A stretch of 64,000 bases of DNA from Gossypium raimondii (lineage: Eukaryota; Streptophyta; Magnoliopsida; Malvales; Malvaceae): positions 34,319,733-34,383,732 of the forward strand of contig NC_068571.1 of assembly GCF_025698545.1 (NCBI RefSeq). Reading direction: 5' to 3'. How positions within the stretch are numbered: the stretch's first letter is position 1; each line of letters starts with the position of its first letter. The notes under the pieces are model-generated. The model saw only the letters and a program-made list of their open reading frames with translations. It was not told where the DNA came from and ran no database searches. Positions 23,039-34,128 of the stretch are shown here, in pieces. Position numbers and translations under genes: made by a program.

Positions 23039-24010
23039 TTGATGATAATAATAATAGTAATAAAGACTAGATTATGACCTGTTGGATGATTTTAGTTAAA
23101 GCAGTAAAATTCAATGTTTAAAACTAGTTAAAATCTTATCATGTATGAAAATTTACCAATTTTATATAAAATATCTTAAAAAATAAAAACACCATCATAA
23201 TAATATGACTTATTTTATAATAAAAATAATGAGTTTTATTCATTTTAATCGAGTCGATGTATGCTTGATTTGCGATACAAATTGAATAGAATGTTTAAAT
23301 AATAGTATAGATAACACGTCTTCCTTAAAATTATTTTAATTACTTCTAATAATTAACTGCAATTCTGCAGAATAATAGCACAAACTCAAATGTCACCTGG
23401 TTGAACTTAGTTGCAGAACATAATTTAGAGCTTAATTAGGATTTTGGTTTAACCTTAGTTCACCAGGGACCAGACCATATGAGGATTTGCAGAGCCATTG
23501 CTCTAACCAATTATAGTGTTTTAAGAATGTATTAAATAAATAATATATACTAAAGAAACTAATGTTAATTTTAAGTTTTTGTTTAAGTTGTTTTATTTGA
23601 AGTTTTTATTATTATTATAAAATATTAATAATATTTATCTTTTAATAGTTTTAAAAGTTTTTATTTATTAACTTATTACTAGAAGTTTTACAACGATATA
23701 TGAATGTAATTGGATAGATGTGTGAAGCTGTCAAATAATTGTTCACATAATAAATTAATACTGGTAAAGCATCTTTCCAACGAAGAGAATCTATACCAAG
23801 AAATCTACGCCTCTTCTCCCTGTTGACAATGGATTTTATACCACGTTATGGGTATGTGGATAACAACTCTTTGGAAGAACCATTCACGTTCAGTTTTTGC
23901 CATCAGATGGCCTACATTTCCTATGCTTCTTGTCGTGCAAGCAACCAAGTCCATCTCCATTTCGATCCTGTTCTTTATACCATGTAATGGAGTGATCGGT
24001 ATCTTTTTCT
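22764..24010. other. Intergenic DNA upstream of second Ole e 1 gene
   Basis: No gene recognised. 22764-22980 is T-rich, then comes a GAT microsatellite, then AT-rich DNA. The last 250 nt (from about 23760) are the likely promoter. Confidence 0.5.
22996..23037 (+). repeat. (GAT)n microsatellite
   Basis: Fourteen uninterrupted GAT triplets, followed by GTTGATGATAATAATAATAG. It encodes a run of Met in one frame, which is not a gene. Confidence 0.95.
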
Positions 24011-24011
24011 C

Positions 24012-24020
24012 TATATAAAG
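24012..24020 (+). promoter_or_regulatory. TATA box of second Ole e 1 gene
   Basis: TATATAAAG, 53 nt before the ATG at 24073, preceded by CTTTTTCTC. Confidence 0.65.
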
Positions 24021-24072
24021 TGAGGCTAGTTACATATTTCCCAGTTTTCAATTTCATAGTATTGAAATTAAC

Positions 24073-24683
24073 ATGGTTCCCACCCCTTTCTTCTTTGCAG
24101 CCACTCTGCTGCTTTTTTCATCACTTGTCATTGTGGCTGCCATTGATTACAGTCAAGGGTCAGAGTCTGTTGGCAAATCAATGCCAAAGGCAAAAGAGAA
24201 GCCACTTCCCATTGGAGTTGAAGGACACATTCTATGTAAATCGGGCACTTCATCAGCGGTACCGATTCAAGGTAATATCTACAATCTGAAAACCACTTGT
24301 ATATTACAATTCTAAAGTTGTAGCTGATACTGATTTTTCTTCGTAATTTATTTATTTATTTATTTATTTGTGTTTTAGGAGCTGTTGCAAGGATAACATG
24401 TGTAGCTGTTGATGAGTTTGGTTATGAGACAGCACCTTTCTCTTTCTCGAGCGATGCAACTGATGAAAATGGGTATTTCTTTGCAACCTTGACTCCTCCT
24501 GAGATCAATGATAAGATGCAGCTTAGAGAATGCAAAGCGTTCCTGGAAAACTCTCCATTAGAGGCTTGTAAAGTTCCAACAGATGTGAACAAAGGGATTC
24601 GGGGTGCCATCCTTAATTCTCACCGTGTACTAGACCAAAGGAAAATGAGGCTGTACTGGGTCGGCCCTTTCTTCTACACATAG
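24073..24683 (+). CDS. Ole e 1-domain secreted protein, intact, 167 aa
   Basis: Exons 24073-24271 and 24379-24683, with a 107-nt GT-AG intron (24272-24378) in phase 1. A clear signal peptide (FFFAATLLLFSSLVIVAA) is followed by a short Lys/Pro-containing linker and the Ole e 1 domain. Conserved Cys lie in HILCKSG, RITCVAVDE, LRECKAFL and LEACKVP, and the protein ends in WVGPFFYT. In the family these proteins are secreted to the wall. The molecular function is not settled. It lacks the long KPxP repeat region of the gene at 1243 but shares its intron position and phase (after IQ|G). The two are evidently an old tandem pair, now 21.8 kb apart because of inserted elements. A TTTA microsatellite lies in the intron. 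The frame is complete and looks functional. Confidence 0.9.
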
Positions 24684-24979
24684 AATCAGATGGCTATTAA
24701 CATTGAATTTTATCCTTCTACTATAACACCTAAACATGTTTTATTTCTCTTCCAAACATTAATTAGCCAACTATATATGGACCGTGGTTGATTATGCTAT
24801 TGGTTTTGGGGTGATTTTATTGTATACTTTGGATTTGTTGTAAGAGGAATGTAGTAAGCTTCAACGACTATGATAGTTCAGTTAATCTATTTCGCATTTG
24901 GATAATTTGAGCGCCTGGTTTTGATGCAAGCATGGTTGAATATCTGGTGCCACCCACCAGTCCAGTAACGATGCGCTCT
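24684..24979. other. 3' UTR and spacer before CACTA element 1
   Basis: Contains the 3' UTR of the Ole e 1 gene. Nothing else recognised. The CTC at 24980-24982 is the left TSD of CACTA element 1. Confidence 0.5.
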
Positions 24980-25150
24980 CTCCACTATACCAAAACAGGT
25001 TTTTAGCGCCGTTGTTGACAACGTCGCTAACATTTGCGGCGCTTTTCCCACAAACGCCGCTAAAGATCATGACTTTTTGCGATGCTTCTACCACAAACGC
25101 CACTATAAAGAATGACCTTTAGCGATGCTTTTTCACAAACGCCGCTAAAA

Positions 25151-25340
25151 ACATGACTTTTTAAAAAAAATTAATTAAATAATATTTATTTCTATCATAA
25201 ATAATATATTATGTTTTATTTTTGAAATTTAAACTTTAAACTATATACTTTTAAGGATAAAAAATATTAAATTAAAATTTCTATTAAAATTTTAACTTAA
25301 AGCTAAATATAAAAATTAATGAATTTAAATTAAGAAAATT
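25151..25340 (-). repeat. Conserved AT-rich 3' segment of CACTA family
   Basis: The reverse complement of this stretch aligns with 46000-46230 of element 2 (shared TAAATTCATTAAT, GTTAAAATTTT, TTATCCTTAAAA, GAAATAAATATTATTTAA). This shows that both elements share this segment inside the terminal array. Confidence 0.75.
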
Positions 25341-25582
25341 AAAACAAGATGCATTCTATATTAGAATTACATAAGAAAATTGTTTACATTCTATATTAGA
25401 ATTACATAAGTTTTGTGACCGCATTTAGTATAGTTCTTTAATCTTAAAATATTTCAAAAGACAACAATTTAGCAAAAAAGGGTACAATATTTAATATAAG
25501 TGCAACAACAAGCACATTATTTATCATAACCTTCTCCAGGCTCTATACATCCTCCAAGCTGGAAATCCATCTCAATTCTGAA

Positions 25583-25662
25583 ATCTTAAACGCCAAAACT
25601 GGTCATCAGCATGCAAACAACGTGGCTGTATAACTTCAGCAATAAGTTCTGCTGTCATCAAA
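25583..25662 (-). pseudogene. Unidentified exon-like fragment in CACTA 1
   Basis: On the minus strand an open stretch reads SLMTAELIAEV-IQPRCLHADDQFW and is followed by RLRFQN and a stop. The codon usage looks exonic and unlike the AT-rich surroundings. I do not recognise the source gene. It could be a third captured fragment or part of one of the two recognised ones. Confidence 0.35.
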
Positions 25663-26350
25663 CTATGCCTCAAATCAAAGATATAGGTTACCCATCCACA
25701 TAGAGAAATGCATGTATCTCATTCTGCCAAATACATTAGACAATTTGTGGTGAGGAGAAACCAAAAAAATCATAAATTCTAAGAACAGATTATGCCTGGA
25801 CTATATGCTTCTATGCCACCTTAACTAGAAACTATTTCACAGGATTGATTGCCAAATACTCAAGCATACACTTAGACATCAAGTTTTGAACCAAAAAAAT
25901 TGGAGCCAAGAGAATAGGAACAATAAATCTTCTCATAATCAGCATATGGTGATTTAGGAACAAAAAAATATATAGATTTTAAACAACTGAACTCAGGACC
26001 CAATATAAAGTCCTCAGTTAATCATGGATTTCTAAAGAACTTCAAGGAATAAACATGAAACTAAGATCGAAGCATTGTTTATCTTTTCTATGGCTCTAAA
26101 CATGAAGGGAATAGTAGCAACCATATTAGTTATTGTAAGGCAGGGAAATTAAAGCAAGCATAGAAATTGAAGCAAATGAAAAATAGCATCCACATTTACA
26201 GGCAAATCAAGAATAACTTATTACTTATAAGGCATCAAAACTGGACAGTTCACATTTTCTTCATATTTGCACATGCATCCTTTTCTTTGTTATTATTATT
26301 TCCATGAGCAACCTACTACTTAAGCATTAGGATAACACAGAATTACATAC

Positions 26351-27095
26351 CATGGCCAAGAAGATGAGCCAGATAATCTTCTGGTTTCTTCAGATACGCT
26401 TGCAAAAGACAAGGCAGTGCCCACCTTAATTCAAGGATATGGACATCCTTAACTGCCTCTAACCTGTAAAGTTTACCAGCTTTCCAGACAGGACCTTCCA
26501 CCTTAAACTCTGGCTTTCCTTGAGAACCTTGTCTGATTTCAGAAAATAATTCAACAACCCAGTGCTGAAGTATATCCAAAGACTCTGCACCATCAAGAAG
26601 TATTATCATGATTATGCTATTAAAGATGTAAACAAATAATTTAGATAACAATTACACCTTAATTTTCTTCCAACTGACATATGTACAATAAGCACTGAAA
26701 TTCCTTCAAAAAGTTAGAATAAAATGCTTAAGTATGTTTAAGCTTTTCATGGAAAAGTTATAAACTTAAAAAATAATAGTTAAAAAATCAGCTGTCTAAA
26801 CAAGGTAAAATGGATATGAAAAATAAAACAAAATTTTGGACAGAAATGGAGGAAAAAAAAGGCAGTGAAAATAAATGCCATCCAAGTTAAAAGCACTGTT
26901 GCCCTCAGAGACTAGAAAGAGAGAGTAAACAATGGCCAAAAATCTAGAGAATCACAACAAAGTAACTTACCACCACCAATTACCACTAACTTCATCAGTC
27001 CGCCATGGTAATAATCATTATACAGTTCTAGTATTTGTTTGCGTAGATCAATCCCTTTCTCAATAGCATCAACCAGGCTCTTCTTGTTTCCTTCT
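26351..27095 (-). pseudogene. Captured nardilysin-like (M16 peptidase) gene fragment
   Basis: Two exons on the minus strand. Exon A (about 27095-26971) encodes NKKSLVDAIEKGIDLR...YYHGGLMKLVVIGG. Exon B (26584-26351) encodes SLDILQHWVVELFSEI...WKAGKLYRLEAVKDVHILEL...LAHLLGHG. This is the region downstream of the catalytic domain in plant nardilysin-like insulinases (family M16), as recalled from the family. The intervening sequence has donor GGTG|GTAAGT and acceptor TGCAG|AG, and the split Glu codon is restored on joining. The exon-intron structure of the donor gene was therefore captured as genomic DNA. It lacks the HxxEH zinc site and both ends of the gene, so it cannot make a peptidase. Confidence 0.85.
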
Positions 27096-27207
27096 ATTTA
27101 AGACGAGGAAAATTCCCATTTTTCATGCCAGTAGACATAAATGAGTTAAAAGTGAACAAATATCAATTGGATGCAGAAACTAGTAGTTAATGGAATAAGC
27201 AGATTAC

Positions 27208-27685
27208 CATGTCAACATTGAATCGTTCAATCCCAGCCAGAATCTGTGGTGCTAGAAACAGATCTGCTTGCAAACAAAGTCAACAGGCCATATTTATGTA
27301 TTATTCAGAACATTTCAAAATAAATAGTTTCAGATATTTCTTATTCTACAGTACATTAGGAGTGAACTTCTAAAAGGGTTTCATAACAAGCAACAGAAGA
27401 TGATATTAACCAAGTCAAACAGAACTTAGATCTATGGCTAACTCATTTCATCTGAAATCCAAAGGCATATATAGTTCAGGGGCAGAATGGCATCTAGATG
27501 ATGCCTGATTTACATTTTCTTAATCACATATTGCTGCAGGAAGCACCCCCTAAAAAAATAAAAATAAAAATAAAATCAAACCACATTAATTCAAAGGCAT
27601 GTATAAACAGGAGAGAATGAAACCATGGAAAATTCATCTCCAATGGCATATTTTCCAGCATGATCTTTTAACAGCTTCTCAAGTA
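27208..27685 (-). pseudogene. Captured zeta-class GST (maleylacetoacetate isomerase) fragment
   Basis: Two exons on the minus strand. The first (27685-27624) encodes LEKLLKDHAGKYAIGDEFSM and ends at a GT donor. The second (about 27272-27208) encodes ADLFLAPQILAGIERFNVDM and ends ATG|GTAATC. In order they match the C-terminal domain of plant zeta-class glutathione transferases, where GKYA-GDEV is followed by ADLFLAPQ. The family isomerises maleylacetoacetate in tyrosine breakdown. The N-terminal thioredoxin-fold half is absent. The fragment lies upstream of the nardilysin fragment in the same transcriptional direction, so one transcript could join both. Confidence 0.8.
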
Positions 27686-27759
27686 CTGAAACAAAGAAGC
27701 ATTAATCAAATTGATATGCTAGATCTATTAGAGGAAACAATAATCCTGATGGCATTTAA

Positions 27760-28320
27760 TCTTAGTAAAAGAGTAAAAGTAGAAAACTATGAGACCCAAG
27801 AATAACTTGAAAATTGTAGAACAAAACAAAAAGAAAACAAAAAGAAAAATGAGGAAAATAACATTCTATCTTTACCCTTTGTTTGGTCAGTAGGAAAATG
27901 TGAAACAAAAAGAAAATCAACAAAGCAAAACCCAAAACTTTCAACTACTTTTTTCCTACACTTCCCACTTGATTTCACCACACCAGATGAAGGTAAAATT
28001 ACACTTGAAGTAAACGAAAGCATAGCTTCTTCGTTGCTCCCTCTTGAATTAGGCGACCTCTTCTTCTTCTCCACGAAGAACTGGAGAGTTTCCTGTGAAC
28101 AAATTCCCATTCCCACTTCTCTTACTCTCACCAAAATTCAATATCTCTCCGGATTCAGGTTTCAACAAATGAGAAGATGAATTCCCATTCCTCACACTGC
28201 TACTCTCGTCAAAGAAGATGAATCGTCTTTGGTGCCTCCATTTTAGGGGGAAATTTGGGATTTTTTCGTTTTTGGGTTTTAGGGGGGAAATTTGGGGAAA
28301 ATCAGCACCAATTTTTTTAA
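27760..28320 (-). other. Cargo leader region of CACTA 1
   Basis: This stretch is upstream of the captured GST exons on the minus strand. It has exon-like composition (Ser/Lys/Glu-rich open frames, for example about 28130-27790) and could be a 5' UTR/first exon of a captured gene. No family was recognised. Its outer edge (28240-28310) holds AAATTTCCCCC on the minus strand, which is also found at the corresponding junction in element 2 (42850-42915). Confidence 0.4.
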
Positions 28321-28324
28321 GTAA

Positions 28325-28680
28325 AACGAATTTTGAAAAACGCCGCAAAAAAATATTTCATTTGGAATAAAACGACACTGTTTTGCTATGTAAAATGGCG
28401 CTATTTTTTTAAAGTAAAATTATTTTTTGTGGCGTTTTTAAACGCCGCTATTGCTTACGCAAAAATTATTTCATTTGGAATAAAACGATACTATTTTGCT
28501 ATATAAAATGGTGCTATTTTTTATAGTAAAATTATTTTTTGTGGCGTTTTTTATAAAACGCCGCTATTGCTTACCTTTTGCGGTGTTTTTATGAAAAACG
28601 CCACAAAAAATTATTTCATTTGGAATAAAACGACACTGTTTTGCTATGCTAAAAATTTTTTTGTGTCGCTAAAATTATTA
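28325..28680 (-). repeat. Internal CGCC/GGCG repeat block of CACTA 1
   Basis: Several copies of a unit with AAAACGCCGCTATT or GGCGTTTTT, ATTTCATTTGGAATAAAACG and CACTGTTTTGCTATG. The block corresponds to 42090-42840 in element 2 (TAGCATAGCAAAACGGCGTC, TCATTTTGTT-AAATGAAA). Confidence 0.75.
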
Positions 28681-29096
28681 GTTAAGTAATTTTATAAAAC
28701 ATTTATTATTACTATTTTTATAAATTTATTTTTATAAAATTAAAAAACTAAGTACTCTCAAAATAAATATTTTATATTTTAATAAGAAAACAAATGATAA
28801 AATGACTGTAATTAATTATTAAGTTAGAATTATCCAATGTAAGTAATCAATCTCTCACATATCAAATTTCTATTAAAGATTGAGACGTTAATCATGATTT
28901 TAAATTATTCTTTTCCGATTAATCTCCATTTTATTGGAGATATCTTTTCTAACTAAAATATAATTACTATTATTTTGCTTTTATTTATTTATTTATCAAT
29001 AAAGAGTTACCTATCCATATCAATATGTTGCTTTTATTTATTTATTTATCAATGCTTTTTTTAAATCTAATATTTAAATATATAAATTAAAAAACA

Positions 29097-29665
29097 CCAA
29101 TTAATCTAACCCCTAACCCATATCTCCTAAACCCTAAATTATAAAACATAAACCCTAAACCCCTAACCACTAACCCTTAACCCCTAACCTCTAACCCCTA
29201 ACCCCTCTTTTACAATTATATAAGAACTTAATTGATATATAAATTAAAAAATACTAATTAATCTAAACCTTAAACCTTAACCCGACCCTAAATCTTTAAA
29301 CCCTAAATTACTAACTCTTAACCTCTAACCCCTAACCCCAAACCCCTAACCCCTAACTACTAACCCCCAACCCCTAACCCCTAACTACTAACCCCCAACC
29401 CCTAACCCCTAAACATTATTTAATATAAATTAAAAAACACTAATTAATCTAAACCTTAAACCCTAACCTAACATCAAATCTACAAACCCTAAATTAATCC
29501 TTAACTCTTAATCTCTAACCCCTAACCCCTACCCCCTAAATCACAACCCTTAAACCAGAATCCCTAATCCATAATCCTTAATTCCATAATCTATAAACCT
29601 TAAAATTGTAACTCCTAAACCGGCCTTAAATCCTAAATTAACCATATACCCTAAACCATATATAT
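29097..29665. repeat. Degenerate telomere-like tract (CCCTAAC type) in CACTA 1
   Basis: Dense AACCCCTA, ACCCTAAA and TAACCCCTAACC units, mixed with AT-rich spacers such as TTAATCTAAACCTTAAA. The plant telomere unit is CCCTAAA. Here the common unit is CCCCTAA, so the tract is telomere-like rather than true telomere. It is matched in the opposite orientation at 41030-41490 in element 2. Confidence 0.85.
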
Positions 29666-29989
29666 TAAACCCTAAACTATAATGATAATTAATTAAATAT
29701 TTTAAAATTAATACTATCGTATCTTTTACAATTATATATGAAATTATTTAATATATAAATTAAAAATCAATCAGTCATGTACCCAAAAAAATTTTAAAAT
29801 TATTTTAAATAATAGTATTTTAATTTTTCCAATTTTAACAAATATTTTTCTATGTTTTTTATAAATAAACAAATTATTTCTACGTGTCATTATTTCAAAT
29901 TTATCCATTTTTAACAAATATTCAATTAAAAATAAATTGAATTTTAATTAATATAAATAAACAAATTAAATAGTAAATAGACAGATAAA

Positions 29990-30355
29990 ATGTTTTTGCG
30001 GCGCTTTTTTAAAAACGCCGCTAAATCTTGAGCATTAGCGACGCTTTTCCAAAAAACGCCGCTAAAGCTCTGAGCATTAGCAGCGCTTTTCCAAAAACGC
30101 CGCTAAAGCTTTGAGCATTAGCGACGTTTTTTCAAAAACGCGGCTAAAGCCCCGAAAGGTCAAAAAACGATGTTGTTGGAATTAGGTTTTTTGCGGCGCT
30201 TTTCTAAGAAAAGCCGCTAATGCTCATTTTTAGCGGCGTTTTTCAAAAAGCGCCACTAATGCTCGATCTTTAGCGGTGTTTTTTTAAAAGCGTCGCTAAT
30301 GCTTGATTTTTAGCGGTGTTTTTTTATCCAAACGCCGCTAAAAGCCTATTTTGGT
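29990..30355 (-). repeat. Subterminal GC-rich repeat array, CACTA 1 5' side
   Basis: Alternating AGCGGCGTTTTT and AAACGCCGCTAA copies, each pair able to form a hairpin. About one copy of the inner unit CCTAA--CCAACGACGCCGTTTT is present in degenerate reverse-complement form (30145-30190). Confidence 0.85.
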
Positions 30356-30364
30356 GTTGTGCTC

Positions 30365-31463
30365 CATCGTGCAGCCAAGGCTTTTCCAAGTAAATATCAA
30401 ATCAACAATGCTTGAGGGTAATTCCCCACCCTAGCAGGCTAGCACCTCATTCATTCGCTAAAGTAAAATTCTATCCATTAGAACGACATTTCAGATGTAC
30501 CTCAGGTTAATTGGAAAAACTATATATAATTACCTGTAATATTTACACCCCAAAGACTATTTTTTTTATACAATATTAGTTCTTGGATTGGGTAACACGG
30601 CTTGAACTCATATCAAATGGGTGTTTGACAAGACTTTTAATTGTTGCTCCATTTAAGTCCACGTATTCTTCACAAATTTGGATCTTAGTCTCTATACTTT
30701 TATTTTCATAAATTTAATCCTTCTATTTTTCATATTTTAAAATTTAGGTCCAACTGTTGACATAGTTAATTTTTTGTTTGTTAAACTTGGTGTGACATTT
30801 TGAAAAAAATTCACTTGATAGCTATGTAACAAAAAAAATGTTCTAATGAACCTAGGTTTAACAAAATAATCTTAACATTGTTAACAGTTTTAATGAACTT
30901 GAATTTAGAAATCGAAAAGTAGAGGACTAAATTGCTAGAAATAAAAGTACAAGGATTCAATTTCAAATTTTCAAGAATAAAAGGACTTATGGAAAATTTT
31001 AACCTATTTTTAAAAAATATTTATATTATTTTTAATTTAATATTTAATATTTAATAATTTTATGTTTTTTCATTTATTAAACTATTACATATAATCATCC
31101 TAACCTTTTTTTTATTGTTTACATCATATGAGTGAGTATTTGATACATTGATAGTGCACTTTTTAATCCCACAAATAGAGTTATTTCGTTTAATTTTTAT
31201 ATATATCCTATATACACTTGTCATCTCTTCAACTTGTATATTTATGTTAAATTCTACCAGTAATCTATCAAATACTTTTTCATTATATATTACTATAGAT
31301 TTAATTTTTTATTATTAATTACATATATAATATAATATATTACAAACTTATCCTATTTTTTAGGGTTTTATTAAATTTTTGTATGAATTTTTAGTATTTG
31401 ATAATCACATTGAATCTTAACTAAATTTAGAATTAAATTAAGTTGAGTTAATTAAATTTGTTA
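30365..31463. other. Intergenic AT-rich DNA with inverted repeat at 30650-31000
   Basis: No gene. 30650-30740 (TTTAGTCC-like CTTAGTCTCTATACTTTTA) and 30905-31000 (GAGGACTAAATTG, AAAAGTACAAGGA) form imperfect inverted arms of a MITE-like element. The rest is AT-rich without recognised features. Confidence 0.5.
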
Positions 31464-31841
31464 TGTCGATCGTTAAGGAAAATAAATTGATGTTGACATA
31501 TCTATGTTGAAATTCTTAAACATGTGATTTTGATATTTTAAATTACCAAATAAGTATTTCGAAAAAAAGATTCTATGGCGAAAAAGTTATGTATGTAATT
31601 TAGGACTATAACCCTACTATGTAACTTTATACATTTACCTTAATTGCTAATTAGTCCATCATCAATTAGAAACTATTTACTAGAGTATCTACACATATTA
31701 AGTCAATATTTTATTTGATAACTCAAGCCCAAATAACTTTAACCGTGTTAGATTGTTTTTAATTTGTGTTAACCTTTTATCATAATAAGTAAATGATACG
31801 TAATTATTCTTATTATATATATGTGACATCCAAATCCAACA
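31464..31841 (-). repeat. Copia 3' LTR
   Basis: In minus orientation the LTR begins TGTTGGATTTGGATGTCAC (at 31841) and ends at 31464. It is homologous to 47507-47927. Confidence 0.7.
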
Positions 31842-32299
31842 ATCTATCATTTTGATCATATATTTAGACACTCGTCACCTTACCATTACATGTCGCTTTG
31901 TAACTGTATGACTTCAAAATTTTACTATCATAACCAAAATGTATTCCAAACAACTTTGTCCATCAATTGTGTTGACATAGAACCAAAGCTACTTTTGCTA
32001 CATATATCGTAAATAAATTCATCTCTAATATGTATGTTAACATAAGTAAATAACATAGATCAAGTATGGGTGTGTAGCATAAAAATTACTTTCAATGTGA
32101 TCTAAGTATGTCTGTTTCCAATTGATATTCTTTAAACCTCAATGAGATCAAAACATGCCAAAGCTAGGGTGTGAATAAACCAAAATAAACATTATTTATA
32201 TAAAAAAATCTCCTTAAAATATATGTAAACTAAAACAACATAAAATTTACCTATAATATAAACACATTTAAAATTACAACTTTCAATTAAAATTGAATA

Positions 32300-33779
32300 T
32301 TCTCAAATGACATTACACGTATATGAGCAATGTACTGATTAAAGATCGTGGGTGGTAGTTCTTTAGTAAGTGAATCCGCAATGATCATGAGGCTTATCCT
32401 AATATGTTCTATAGACATTTGACCACATTGAACTATTTCTTCAACAACAAAAAAAATTAATGTCTATGTGCTTCAACTTTGATAAGCTCTTATTTTTATT
32501 GGAATTTTTCAACCATAATTCACAGTGTAGTGAAAATTTTCATATCCATATTCCAACAAAATCAGAGTCTATATACTTGATGATCTCAAACTTATCAAAC
32601 CTCCCATATGTAAGCATGTATTTAGTTTCTTGTTGATACCAGATGACTTGTTTAGCTAGTTTTTAATAATTCATACCCAAATTTCTTAAATATTCTTCCA
32701 ACACCTCTACAATGTATGCAATATTTAAATGTGTATAAACTTGAGCATCCATTAGATTCCCTACAGTTGAAGCATAAGATTTTTTTATTTTGCATCTTTT
32801 TTAACATCAACGATTATTCTTGGGGCCTTGATCAATATTGAACTTGCCTCGTTTAGCAATGGGGATATTACTTAGTTTATAATTTTGCATGTCAGAACTC
32901 TTTAATATATTTTTTATATATGCCCTCTATGATAATCCATGAATACCTTGAAAGCAATCTCAACGTATTTGATCCCTAGTATAAAATTTGTGTCACCAAT
33001 AACCTTCATCTCAAAATTTCTTACTAGAAATCTCTTCATTTCATGTAAGATGCTTATATTGTTATTGGAGAATAATATGCCATTGACATATGAGGCCAAA
33101 AAATATGCTTACTCCTACTAAACTTGCAATATATACAATCATCAACCAAATTCATCTCAAAATCGAATGAGACAATCACTTGGTAAAATTTGTAATACCA
33201 TTGATGAGAGATCTAAGCCCATAAAAGGATTGCTTTAATAATATTTGAAAATTGGACTTTGCATTATCGGATACAAAGTTTTTTGGTTTCACCATATAAA
33301 TTGACTTAACAATATCATTATTGAGAAAACACAATCTTGACATCCATCTAATATAGTTGAAGGTTAAAATATGTTACTAAAGTTGTTATAATTTTGAAGG
33401 ATTTTTTTGATGCAATTAGGGAAAAAAGCCTCTTTATAACCAATGCTTTCTTTTGTTTAAAAGCCTTTGGAAGAAAACATGCATTGCATCTCTCCACATT
33501 ACCTTTTGAATCTCTTTTAATTTTAAATATCCATTTGCAATTAATGGATTTCATAGCTTCTAGCAATGGAACAATGTCACATATATCATTGTCTTTCATG
33601 GACTTAATCCCCTTTTGAGAATTAAAACTTTAAATAGACTGATGGAAGTTGATTGGATCATATTTCATTACTCCAATGACAACTTTATGTTTGAGAAACA
33701 CGATATAATCATCTAGTATTGCACTTCTCCTTCCTCAAGTTGATCTTCTTAGTGGTATTGGTTCTGGAGATTGTAAACC
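32300..33779 (-). pseudogene. Copia reverse transcriptase-RNase H remnant
   Basis: On the minus strand: RRSAILDDYIVFL (about 33690-33730), MKDNDICDIVPL and NCKWIFKIKRDSKGNVE (33599-33500), YVNGILFSNN (family: YVDDILL) and FEMKVIGDTNFILGIKY (33090-32940). Near 32400-32310 the C-terminal ADPLTKELPP motif is present. The catalytic YVDD reads YVNG and several frameshifts and stops occur, so it is dead. Confidence 0.8.
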
Positions 33780-34128
33780 ATATTTGTAACACCATTTTCC
33801 CAACCCAATCATCAAGTCCAAGCTATAGGATGCCACATTCGTTGCCAGAGCAACTACCATCAAATACACAGTAAAAAAATCATTAAAACATATAATCGTG
33901 TCCTAAAAACATTCACATTATGATACACAATTAAATTCGAGCCTTGATCGAGCTTACAAAAGCTCTTTTGTTAACCCGAGCATGAAATATTACCAAACTA
34001 TAAAGTTTTAAAATTTCAAGGCTGATGTCAGACATCATTTCTTCCACGTCGTGACGTCGCCAAATAGTTTGTCACGTCGTGAGCTGAGGCCACTTAACGT
34101 TGCAACGTGACTCATTGTCGATCGACAT

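Larger units (their letters stand above)
24983..30361 (-). mobile_element. CACTA (En/Spm) element 1 with captured gene fragments
   Basis: The ends CACTATACCAAAACAG (24983) and CTATTTTGGTGTTGTG (30361) are imperfect terminal inverted repeats starting with CACTA/CACAA. CTC flanks both sides (24980-24982 and 30362-30364), the 3-nt TSD normal for CACTA. Subterminal arrays of AGCGGCG...CGCCGCT lie at 24995-25150 and 29990-30355. More such motifs lie internally at 28330-28680, and there is a telomere-like tract at 29100-29660. The cargo at about 25500-28320 reads on the minus strand and includes exons of two unrelated host genes. Comparison with element 2 shows this copy lies in the reverse orientation. 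No transposase was found, so it is non-autonomous (Pack-CACTA type). Confidence 0.9.

Noticed and set aside
26351..27685. Functional nardilysin or GST gene
   Set aside because: Only inner exons are present. Catalytic parts, start and stop are missing and the locus lies between CACTA ends with a TSD.
29097..29665. True telomere or chromosome end
   Set aside because: Units are degenerate and mostly CCCCTAA, lie between matched CACTA termini, and recur inverted in another element.
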